In this document: positions 1 to 5,783 of the stretch, piece by piece
Layout of the letters: every line of letters begins with the position of its first letter
How positions within the stretch are numbered: position 1 is the stretch's first letter
NCBI GenBank assembly: GCA_905235345.1
Contig: CAJOLO010000128.1
Location: forward strand, 1 to 9,638
DNA from: an uncultured Lachnospiraceae bacterium
Lineage (GTDB): Bacteria; Bacillota; Clostridia; Lachnospirales; Lachnospiraceae
Reading direction: 5' to 3'
Length of the DNA stretch: 9,638 nucleotides
Translations under genes and position numbers: made by a program
The notes under the pieces: model-generated
Told to the model about the DNA's origin: nothing
The model's input: the letters and a program-made list of their open reading frames with translations, nothing else
The model's database searches: none

Positions 1-33
1 ATTTTATCACGTTACTTTCAGCTATGTGTGGCT

Positions 34-1365
34 TTATGATATCCCTGCCAGATATCCGGTAGACCATGCCACCTGAAGATTAAAACCTCCTGTAAGCGCA
101 TCTACATCAAGCACTTCTCCGGCAAAATACAATCCTTTAACTTTCCTTGACTCCATAGTAGAAGGATCGATCTCCTTAACACTAACTCCGCCTTTGGTAA
201 TGATTGCTTCATCCCATCCACGCAGACCTGTAACATGCATTTTCAGATTTTTTATCGACTCTCCTAATATTCTTCTTTCCTCTTTGGTAATCTCAGATAT
301 TTTCTTATTACCATCAAGCCCCGAATAATCAACAACTACCGGAATAAGAGATCTTAGCAGCAGCTTCTCAAGTCCGTTAGATAGTTGCTTATTCCTGAAA
401 ATCTCAAAATCACGTAGTATTCTTTCATCAAGTTGTTTATCAGAAAGAGCAGGCTTTAAATCTATTGATAATATAATATCTTCACCAAGATATTTGTGAA
501 TATATGCACTTGCTTTAATTACCATAGGGCCGCTGACACCAAAGTGTGTGAAAAGCATTTCGCCAAAATCTTCAAAGACCTTTTTCTCTTTTCCTTTATG
601 GTCTTTAACCAATACCGACATTCCAACATTTTTAAGAGATACACCCATCAAATCCTTACACCATTTCTCTTTTACTTCAAACGGTACAAGAGATGGCTGT
701 GGTTTGACTATGGTATGCCCTGCGTTTTCAGCAAACCTATATCCGGAATCACACGCTCCGGTTCGCGGATATGAGATTCCTCCTGTGGTTACTATAATTT
801 TATCTGCGTTTAATTTTTGTTTTTTGACATTGCTGATTCGATTACTATTTTTTTTGAAATTAGTATTATTATTTATTTTAAGTTTATCTCTACTATATGT
901 ATTAGTACTAATTTCGTGAGTCACAACTCCACAAGCAACACCATTATCTATAATAAGCTCATCAACTCTTGTATTGAGCCTTATATCCACATTTAATCTT
1001 CTAAGTTCCTTTTCCAACACTTTAATGACATCCGACGAATGATCAGACTCAGGAAATACCCGGTTTCCTCTCTCCACTTTATATCGAAGACCCAATTCCT
1101 CAAAGAAATCCATCACCATCTGATTGGAAAATGAATAGAAAGAACTATACATGAACTTAGAGTTAGTTGCCACATTCCCAAACAAATCCTCTATATCACA
1201 GGCATTTGTGAAGTTGCATCTTCCCTTACCTGTAATAAAAAGCTTTTTCCCAAGCTTCTCATTCTGCTCAATCAATATAACATTATTATCATTTCTCGCA
1301 GCCCAGATGGCTGCCATCATTCCGGCAGCTCCGCCACCTATTACAATTATACTCTTATTATTCAT
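34..1365 (-). CDS. HI0933/BaiN-family NAD(P)/FAD-dependent oxidoreductase
   Basis: A 443-residue cytosolic flavoprotein of the HI0933/YhiN/BaiN family. The N-terminus has a Rossmann FAD-binding motif (GGGAAG at residues 10-15, acidic E33 at the end of strand 2), followed by the family signature ITGKGRCNFTN at 44-54. A GGISYPRTG motif sits near 195-203. The C-terminus closes the FAD site with GLYFAGEVLDVDALTGGFN. Members are usually about 400-420 residues; the extra length here is an Asn/Lys-rich insert at about 151-186. The ATG at 1365 is preceded by AAAAAGG at 7 nt spacing, a modest ribosome binding site. A terminator-like hairpin ends about 20 nt upstream, so the gene is probably transcribed apart from the pump operon or through an attenuator. 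The physiological substrate of most members is unknown. BaiN is linked to bile-acid dehydroxylation in some clostridia, but family membership alone does not support that role here. Confidence 0.9.
   Translation of the reverse strand: MNNKSIIVIGGGAAGMMAAIWAARNDNNVILIEQNEKLGKKLFITGKGRCNFTNACDIEDLFGNVATNSKFMYSSFYSFSNQMVMDFFEELGLRYKVERGNRVFPESDHSSDVIKVLEKELRRLNVDIRLNTRVDELIIDNGVACGVVTHEISTNTYSRDKLKINNNTNFKKNSNRISNVKKQKLNADKIIVTTGGISYPRTGACDSGYRFAENAGHTIVKPQPSLVPFEVKEKWCKDLMGVSLKNVGMSVLVKDHKGKEKKVFEDFGEMLFTHFGVSGPMVIKASAYIHKYLGEDIILSIDLKPALSDKQLDERILRDFEIFRNKQLSNGLEKLLLRSLIPVVVDYSGLDGNKKISEITKEERRILGESIKNLKMHVTGLRGWDEAIITKGGVSVKEIDPSTMESRKVKGLYFAGEVLDVDALTGGFNLQVAWSTGYLAGIS
808..915 (-). other. 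Asn/Lys-rich low-complexity insert in the flavoprotein
   Basis: Codons for about residues 151-186 of the HI0933-family protein encode a polar stretch rich in Asn, Lys and Ser with no family motif. It lies between the substrate-cap region and the GGISYPRTG motif, where I would expect only a short loop in relatives. The DNA is markedly more A/T-rich than the rest of the gene, with runs of T and ATT-type repeats. The reading frame is kept, so the gene is not broken. It looks like an in-frame expansion of a surface loop; this is inference from family memory, not from an alignment. Confidence 0.6.
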
Positions 1366-1387
1366 ATAAATGCCTTTTTATCAGATT

Positions 1388-1451
1388 AAAAAAGCGAAAC
1401 ACCTGAATCAATAATACATTAAAATATTATGAACATCCAGACGTTTCGCTT
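1388..1451 (-). terminator. Terminator-like hairpin upstream of the flavoprotein gene
   Basis: A perfect 9-bp inverted repeat, AAGCGAAAC (1392-1400) and GTTTCGCTT (1443-1451), encloses a 42-nt loop. On the minus strand the right arm runs into six T residues (1388-1393 read as T), which is the layout of an intrinsic terminator. The loop can add CTG/CAG and ATAATA/TATTAT helices, so the full hairpin is long. It lies about 20 nt before the start of the flavoprotein gene. It may end the pump operon, or act as an attenuator in the leader of the flavoprotein gene. The unusually large loop lowers confidence in a simple terminator. Confidence 0.55.
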
Positions 1452-1466
1452 ATCATTTTCAAAACT

Positions 1467-1548
1467 CGCTCGCGAGTCTTGGCGCGGGATTTGCGTCAGC
1501 TATGCTGACATATTTCATATGCAAATCCCTTCGCATCCTCGCGGAGCG
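1467..1548. repeat. Palindromic module with a perfect three-way junction
   Basis: A nested structure visible by eye. The closing stem is CGCTCGCGAG (1467-1476) with CTCGCGGAGCG (1538-1548), 10 bp with one bulged G. Inside it GGGATTTGC (1486-1494) pairs perfectly with GCAAATCCC (1521-1529). The 26 nt between these arms consist wholly of two hairpins: GTCAGC-TAT-GCTGAC (1495-1509) and ATAT-TTC-ATAT (1510-1520). The fold is therefore a three-way junction with no unpaired linker. The internal loop (1477-1485 and 1530-1537) can add a GCG/CGC pairing. It could be a structured RNA, a dispersed palindromic repeat or a miniature mobile element. The sequence does not say which strand is functional. Confidence 0.6.
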
Positions 1549-1644
1549 TATATCTCATACGGAGATTGAACCCCGCCTGAGACAAGTTTCCTGCCCCCGC
1601 CTACGCTTTGCTTAAAGGTGGGGGTCATCTCTGTCTGAGATATA
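1549..1644. repeat. Palindromic module abutting the oadA stop codon
   Basis: Bounded by a perfect 9-bp inverted repeat, TATATCTCA (1549-1557) and TGAGATATA (1636-1644). It directly abuts both the three-way-junction module and the oadA stop codon. Inside, GAGAT (1562-1566) can pair with ATCTC (1627-1631). CCCCCGCCT (1594-1602) pairs with AGGTGGGGG (1616-1624); one pair is G-U in a plus-strand RNA but A-C in a minus-strand RNA. The octamer CCCCGCCT also occurs at 1571-1578, so it can compete for the same G-rich arm. No T-run follows the GC-rich hairpin in either direction, so it is not a standard intrinsic terminator. An inserted repeat or a structured 3' UTR is most likely. Confidence 0.55.
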
Positions 1645-3087
1645 TTATACCGGATAAACTCCGTTCTCTGTGTCAGCTACGCTCGCATCCACTTTGGTCT
1701 GCTGTGCTTCGCGATACTTAAAGAACTCTGTTGCAACCTGCGGGAATAAAGCATAAGATAATACATCTTCGTCCTGTTGTTTATACTGTGCAACCTCTTT
1801 CTCAAGTTTCTCAAGCTGTGGCTCAATATCATCAGCCGGACGATAAGTAATAGGCTTATCCATTCCAAGCGCATCAAGAGCTTTCTTCTGAACCTCCGGA
1901 TTCATCGGCTTAACGGTCTGGCCGTATTTACCAACAAGAAGATCACGAGACTCCTTAGTCATCTGCTTATATCTCTCGCCCATAACCACATTAAGCACTG
2001 CCTGCGTACCTACGATCTGTGAAGACGGAGTAACAAGTGGCGGTTCACCGAAGTCCTTACGAACACGAGGAACTTCCTCTAACACTTCGTCGAACTTGTC
2101 TTCCTGTTTCATCTCTTTTAACTGAGATACAAGATTACTTAACATACCACCGGGTACCTGATAAAGCAATGTCTTGATATTAACACCCATTACCTTAGGA
2201 CTTAGAAGTCCTGACTCTAACCACTCCTCTCGCATCGGACGGAAATGATCAGCAATCTCAGCAAGTAACTTCTGGTCAAATCCGGGATCATACGGTGTTC
2301 CCTCAAACGACTTAGCCATAACCTCTGTTGCAGGCTGTGAAGTACCCATAGAAAGCGGTGACATTGCGGTATCAATTATATCACATCCGGCTTCAACAGC
2401 TTTCATGTATGTCATCGAAGCCACACCGGAGGTGTAATGAGTATGAAGCTGGATCGGTAAGTCTGTTCCTGCCTTAAGTGCCTGAACAAGTTCTGTTGCG
2501 GCAGAAGGAACAAGAAGACCTGCCATATCTTTGATACAGATTGAATCTGCACCCATTTCTTCGATTCTCTTAGCCATATCTTTCCAATAATCCATCGTGT
2601 AGGCATCACCTAAAGTATAAGAAAGTGCAACCTGTGCATGTCCCTTTTCCTTATTAGCTGCCTTAACCGCTGTCTCTAAGTTACGGATATCATTAAGACA
2701 GTCAAAGATACGAATTATATCTATACCATTAGCAATAGACTTCTGAACAAAATATTCAACTACATCATCCGAATAAGGACTGTATCCCAGAATGTTCTGT
2801 CCACGGAACAACATCTGAAGCTTTGTATTCTTGAAACCATCTTTTAATTTACGAAGTCTCTCCCAAGGATCCTCCTTTAAGAAACGAAGACAGGCATCAA
2901 AAGTTGCACCACCCCAACATTCAACTGAGTGATAGCCGACCTTATCCATCTTATCAATGATAGGAAGCATCTGCTCTGTGGTCATACGAGTTGCAATAAG
3001 AGACTGATGAGCATCACGAAGGACTGTCTCTGTAATTCCAACCGGCTTAGCTTCCACCTTTGGCGAATTATTATCTTTCTTCCCCAT
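1645..3087 (-). CDS. oadA: OadA/5S-type pyruvate/oxaloacetate carboxyltransferase subunit, no biotin domain
   Basis: A 480-residue carboxyltransferase that moves CO2 between a 2-oxo acid (oxaloacetate/pyruvate) and biotin on a carrier protein. It has the TIM-barrel HMGL-like domain: TVLRDAHQS near residue 25 (metal-binding Asp), SICIKDMAGLL with the expected carbamylated Lys at 186, and HTHYTSG with metal-ligand His at 215 and 217. The PYC_OADA domain follows, with LLYQVPGGMLSNL. The protein ends about where Propionibacterium 5S (about 505 residues) ends and lacks the C-terminal biotin domain (MKM motif) of enterobacterial OadA, so it must use the separate carrier encoded upstream. The start is set at ATG 3087 because GGAGG lies 8 nt before it; an in-frame ATG at 3102 overlaps that site and has none of its own. 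It is the last gene of the operon, 63 nt after oadB. The subunit of a stand-alone pyruvate carboxylase is an alternative, but the OadB neighbour favours the decarboxylase. Confidence 0.9.
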   Translation of the reverse strand: MGKKDNNSPKVEAKPVGITETVLRDAHQSLIATRMTTEQMLPIIDKMDKVGYHSVECWGGATFDACLRFLKEDPWERLRKLKDGFKNTKLQMLFRGQNILGYSPYSDDVVEYFVQKSIANGIDIIRIFDCLNDIRNLETAVKAANKEKGHAQVALSYTLGDAYTMDYWKDMAKRIEEMGADSICIKDMAGLLVPSAATELVQALKAGTDLPIQLHTHYTSGVASMTYMKAVEAGCDIIDTAMSPLSMGTSQPATEVMAKSFEGTPYDPGFDQKLLAEIADHFRPMREEWLESGLLSPKVMGVNIKTLLYQVPGGMLSNLVSQLKEMKQEDKFDEVLEEVPRVRKDFGEPPLVTPSSQIVGTQAVLNVVMGERYKQMTKESRDLLVGKYGQTVKPMNPEVQKKALDALGMDKPITYRPADDIEPQLEKLEKEVAQYKQQDEDVLSYALFPQVATEFFKYREAQQTKVDASVADTENGVYPV

Positions 3088-3095
3088 TCTATTTT

Positions 3096-3100
3096 CCTCC
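3096..3100 (-). promoter_or_regulatory. Ribosome binding site deciding the oadA start
   Basis: GGAGG on the minus strand, 8 nt before ATG 3087. An upstream in-frame ATG at 3102 lies across this site, so using it would give five extra residues (MEENR) without a Shine-Dalgarno sequence. Confidence 0.8.
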
Positions 3101-3142
3101 ATTATAATTTAAAGATTTCTATTAACGATTAATAAATTCAAG

Positions 3143-3156
3143 TTTTGATATCAAAA
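3143..3156. repeat. 14-bp perfect palindrome across the oadB stop codon
   Basis: TTTTGATATCAAAA is self-complementary over its whole length and includes the TGA stop codon of oadB (3151-3153). It has no loop and no T-run, so it is not a standard terminator. It may be chance in AT-rich DNA or a protein-binding dyad. Confidence 0.4.
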
Positions 3157-4275
3157 TACTCCGAATATAGCCATAAATGTTCCTGCCGCAACTGCAGTTC
3201 CTATAACTCCTGCTACATTAGGACCCATAGCGTGCATCAACAGGAAGTTGGTAGGATCAGCCTCTGATCCAACCTTCTGTGAAACACGGGCAGCCATAGG
3301 AACAGCTGAAACTCCTGCTGAACCGATAAGCGGATTAACCTTGCCATGTGTAGCAATACACATAATCTTACCAAACAACACACCTGCTGCCGTACCAATA
3401 ATAAATGCAACCAGACCAAGAACAACAATCTTAAGAGTAGAAACATTCAAGAATGACTGTGCTGTAGCACCTACCGAAGTACCAAGCAGGATAACAACAA
3501 TATACATAAGAGCATTAGAAGCTGTTTCTGTAAGCTGTTTTACAACTCCACACTCTCTGAAAAGATTTCCTAACATAAGCATACCAACAAGCGGTGCAGT
3601 TGTAGGAAGAATCAATACAACCACAATTGTTACAACAATAGGGAAAAGAATTCTTTCTAACTTTGAAACAGGTCTTAACTGCTCCATCTTAATCTTTCTC
3701 TCCTTCTCAGTTGTGAGAAGCTTCATTACAGGTGGCTGAATAACAGGCACTAATGCCATATAGGAATAAGCTGCCACTGCAATAGGACCCATCAATGTTC
3801 CGCCCATTCCAAGCTTACCTGCAAGGAATATTGATGTAGGTCCGTCAGCACCACCGATAATTGAAATGGCTGCTGCTGCCTTATCTCCAAATCCCATAAG
3901 GATTGCAAAGAAATATGCCGAATAAATACCAAACTGTGCCGCCGCTCCTAACAGAAAACTCTTAGGATTAGCAATCAGCGGACCGAAATCCGTCATCGCA
4001 CCGACGCCCAAGAAAATAAGTGACGGAAGGATACTCCACTCATCTAACATATAGAAAAAATGGAACAATCCGCCCTCTGCGATAATGCCCGGAAACATAT
4101 TAGCCAAAAGCATTCCGAACGAGATAGGGACTAATAATAGTGGTTCAAAACCAAATTTAATTGCAAGCAAAAGGAAGAAACAGGCAACTGCGATCATTAT
4201 GAAATTACCCCAGTAAAGATTAGCAAATGCTGTCTGTCCTGCCAGATTCTGCAATGTTGATACTATATAATCCAT
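3151..4275 (-). CDS. oadB: OadB/MmdB/GcdB-type Na+-translocating decarboxylase beta subunit
   Basis: A 374-residue polytopic membrane protein that decarboxylates carboxybiotin on the carrier and couples this to Na+ export. Length fits the short beta subunits (MmdB/GcdB, about 375) rather than the roughly 430-residue enterobacterial OadB. The first half contains NPKSFLLGAAAQFGIY and ISIIGGADGPTSIFLAGKL, whose Asp (residue 144) corresponds to the Na+-binding Asp of the family. The second half contains the Na+-site sequence VNPLIGSAGVSAVPMAAR (Asn near 314). Hydrophobic segments are frequent throughout, with a short basic cytosolic loop (KERKIKMEQLRP) near 191-201. The ATG at 4275 lies 8 nt after AGGAGG. 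A GTG at 4281 (VFMDY) is in frame but sits on the Shine-Dalgarno sequence. The gene is 39 nt downstream of the biotin carrier gene, clearly in one operon. The family assignment is firm; the donor substrate is decided by the other subunits. Confidence 0.95.
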   Translation of the reverse strand: MDYIVSTLQNLAGQTAFANLYWGNFIMIAVACFFLLLAIKFGFEPLLLVPISFGMLLANMFPGIIAEGGLFHFFYMLDEWSILPSLIFLGVGAMTDFGPLIANPKSFLLGAAAQFGIYSAYFFAILMGFGDKAAAAISIIGGADGPTSIFLAGKLGMGGTLMGPIAVAAYSYMALVPVIQPPVMKLLTTEKERKIKMEQLRPVSKLERILFPIVVTIVVVLILPTTAPLVGMLMLGNLFRECGVVKQLTETASNALMYIVVILLGTSVGATAQSFLNVSTLKIVVLGLVAFIIGTAAGVLFGKIMCIATHGKVNPLIGSAGVSAVPMAARVSQKVGSEADPTNFLLMHAMGPNVAGVIGTAVAAGTFMAIFGVF

Positions 4276-4283
4276 GAACACTT

Positions 4284-4289
4284 CCTCCT
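4284..4289 (-). promoter_or_regulatory. Ribosome binding site deciding the oadB start
   Basis: AGGAGG on the minus strand with 8 nt to ATG 4275. The in-frame GTG at 4281 is only 2 nt from this site and is not a credible start. Confidence 0.8.
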
Positions 4290-4314
4290 GTCTAATTCTT
4301 AATGTATGTTCAAA

Positions 4315-4689
4315 TTAGTTCAAAGTAGCAAGTGTGTCACCAGCCTCTACGCTGTCACCTACACCAACATTAATACTTGCAACTGTTCCATCCTCAGGAG
4401 CTGTAATTTCATTCTCCATCTTCATAGCTTCAAGAATCATAATAACCTCACCACGTTTAACAGCCTGTCCGTTATTAGCCTTGATTGCAAGAATCTTACC
4501 GGGCATAGGTGCTGCAACTTTAACTGAACCTGCTGCGCCAGTGGCTGCAGGTGCTGCTGCAGGTGCCGGTGCTGCGACAGGTGTCGGTGCTGCTATCGGT
4601 GCAGAAGCTACCGGTGCTGCACCTGCTCCCAATTCCTCTACTGCCACATCATAGGCAGTTCCGTTAACTGTAATTCTATAATTCTTCAT
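4315..4689 (-). CDS. Free biotin carrier protein (biotin/lipoyl-attachment domain)
   Basis: A 124-residue carrier that holds CO2 as carboxybiotin and moves it between carboxyltransferase and decarboxylase subunits. The N-terminal head (MKNYRITVNGTAYDVAVEE) is typical of decarboxylase gamma/1.3S subunits. Residues about 22-54 are a flexible Ala/Pro linker. The biotinyl domain (about 55-124) has EAMKMEN with the biotinylated Lys at 90, 34 residues from the end, the usual distance. Size and layout match MmdC/GcdC and the 1.3S transcarboxylase subunit (about 123 residues). The start has GGAGG at 8 nt. It sits between the OadG-like and oadB genes and is the only biotin domain in the operon, so both carboxyltransferases presumably share it. 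A 156-nt gap with a possible promoter precedes it. No biotin ligase is nearby. Confidence 0.95.
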   Translation of the reverse strand: MKNYRITVNGTAYDVAVEELGAGAAPVASAPIAAPTPVAAPAPAAAPAATGAAGSVKVAAPMPGKILAIKANNGQAVKRGEVIMILEAMKMENEITAPEDGTVASINVGVGDSVEAGDTLATLN

Positions 4690-4745
4690 GTTATATTCCT
4701 CCTATTATAGTTCCGCATTTTCTTAATCAACGATGTTAAATTCTT

Positions 4746-4775
4746 GCTATATCAGCATTTACGATAAAATCTCAA
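4746..4775 (-). promoter_or_regulatory. Possible internal promoter before the biotin carrier gene
   Basis: On the minus strand TTGAGA (4770-4775) lies 18 nt from TATAGC (4746-4751), and the -10 box has an upstream TG in the extended-10 position (TGATATAGC). Transcription would start near 4739 and give a leader of about 50 nt. It falls in the longest gap of the operon (4690-4845) and would allow extra expression of carrier, oadB and oadA. Two mismatches and high A/T content make chance plausible. Confidence 0.35.
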
Positions 4776-4845
4776 ACTTATCATCCATTCTTGTTATGCG
4801 GTTTAAATTATACATATTTATTAGTTATGTTGTATTATTAAAATA

Positions 4846-5760
4846 TTATCTTCTCGCTTTTCTGATTGAACGAACTATCAGCTTGTCACTTCCGCCATTC
4901 GCGACATTAGCTGCAACAACTGCTGCAGTTATAACAGCTATAAGTTCCTTATCGTCTACTGAATTCTCAGCAGATACAGGAGCACTGATATCCGTACTCT
5001 TTGAAAGTGTTTCTGATGATGTTGCTTCTTTTTTATTATCCTTATTGACACTTTTATTTACGAGCTTATCAATATTACCAAATTGTCCAATAATAAACGA
5101 AATGAAAATCAATACAATAAATACCGTACCCATTCCCATAAGCGTATTGGCTGCAGCTTTACCCATGATCTCTTTCATGGAATAATCCGGAGTTACTGTA
5201 ATCTCTTTAATTTTATAAGGATTGGTATTCTGTCCCGTAAGCTCCAAAGCATATGCAGCTTCAGGATTCTCTTCATATACGAAGCTGTATTCTGCATCTC
5301 TGTTTTCATAAACTGCCTGGACATTAACGGTAACAAAACCATTTTTATCCTCTTCAATATCAAAGTCAACATTGGCAATGAAGTTATCCAATTCTTCCTT
5401 TGCTGCCTTGTATGCATCCTCTGTCTGTGCACTGGTAATAGTTGAAACATCATATTTCAATACACTTCCGTCCTTAGACCTGTATCCGACAAACTCGCCG
5501 CATTCTTCTCTTGCACTGTCAAAGTTGCTAACTCCTGTAAGGAGAATTTCAGCCATTGGACTTTCATCAACCTGATCTTTGAGATAGGCACGATATGCCT
5601 CATCAATATTATCAATCTGATTAGCCTGAAATACAGTATTATATACAATATCAGTTTCATCATATTCAAACGAAACTTCGGTAATACCATTACTACATGC
5701 GGTTAATGCTCCAAGGACAGCCAGCATAGAAAACAACAAAGCTATTTTCTTCATTTTCAT
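4846..5760 (-). CDS. OadG/MmdD-type decarboxylase subunit fused to an exported lipoprotein domain
   Basis: A 304-residue two-part protein. Residues 1-22 are a lipoprotein signal peptide: basic KMKK, a hydrophobic core and lipobox LTAC with Cys22. Residues about 23-200 are acidic and predicted outside the membrane; I recognise no fold. Residues about 205-226 (LMGMGTVFIVLIFISFIIG) are the membrane helix typical of OadG. A cytosolic Ser/Lys-rich linker follows, then a C-terminal piece at 270-304 (DKELIAVITAAVVAANVA, ending VRSIRKARR) like the C-termini of OadG/MmdD. Those subunits usually hold only the helix and tail (about 80-120 residues) and serve to assemble the complex. ATG 5760 is preferred: AGGAG is 11 nt away. 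A TTG at 5766 is 5 nt from the same site and adds two residues, so the start is not certain. It lies 23 nt after the carboxyltransferase gene. Confidence 0.8.
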   Translation of the reverse strand: MKMKKIALLFSMLAVLGALTACSNGITEVSFEYDETDIVYNTVFQANQIDNIDEAYRAYLKDQVDESPMAEILLTGVSNFDSAREECGEFVGYRSKDGSVLKYDVSTITSAQTEDAYKAAKEELDNFIANVDFDIEEDKNGFVTVNVQAVYENRDAEYSFVYEENPEAAYALELTGQNTNPYKIKEITVTPDYSMKEIMGKAAANTLMGMGTVFIVLIFISFIIGQFGNIDKLVNKSVNKDNKKEATSSETLSKSTDISAPVSAENSVDDKELIAVITAAVVAANVANGGSDKLIVRSIRKARR

Positions 5761-5771
5761 AAACAAAAAAT

Positions 5772-5776
5772 CTCCT
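5772..5776 (-). promoter_or_regulatory. Ribosome binding site of the OadG-like gene
   Basis: AGGAG on the minus strand. It is 11 nt from ATG 5760, longer than the 7-8 nt seen in the other operon genes, and 5 nt from an alternative TTG at 5766. The long spacing suggests weaker initiation or use of the TTG. Confidence 0.55.
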
Positions 5777-5783
5777 TCCTTTA

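Noticed and set aside
1..33. A possible GTG start at 8-10 of a next gene (reading V/M-I-K, as could begin a cytidylate kinase)
   Set aside because: Only three codons are visible and the upstream GAAAG is a poor ribosome binding site, so no gene can be supported.
1455..1644. A tRNA or rRNA fragment in the structured gap after oadA
   Set aside because: The three-way fold lacks tRNA features such as a T-loop GTTCGA in the right place, a 7-bp acceptor stem and a CCA end, and no rRNA sequence is recognised.
1467..1644. A CRISPR array
   Set aside because: There are no regularly spaced direct repeats with unique spacers; the only direct repeat is one octamer pair.
3248..3739. 163-codon plus-strand open frame opposite oadB
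   Set aside because: Antisense to a strongly conserved membrane protein gene, with no recognisable protein motif or ribosome binding site.
4334..4654. Long plus-strand open frame opposite the biotin carrier gene
   Set aside because: It is a shadow of the Ala/Pro-rich linker and biotinyl domain; it has no ribosome binding site and the minus-strand product has clear family motifs.
4705..4730. TTGATT-15 nt-TATAAT directly before the biotin carrier gene as a promoter
   Set aside because: The spacing is too short, and a start 6-7 nt after this -10 box would begin inside the Shine-Dalgarno sequence.
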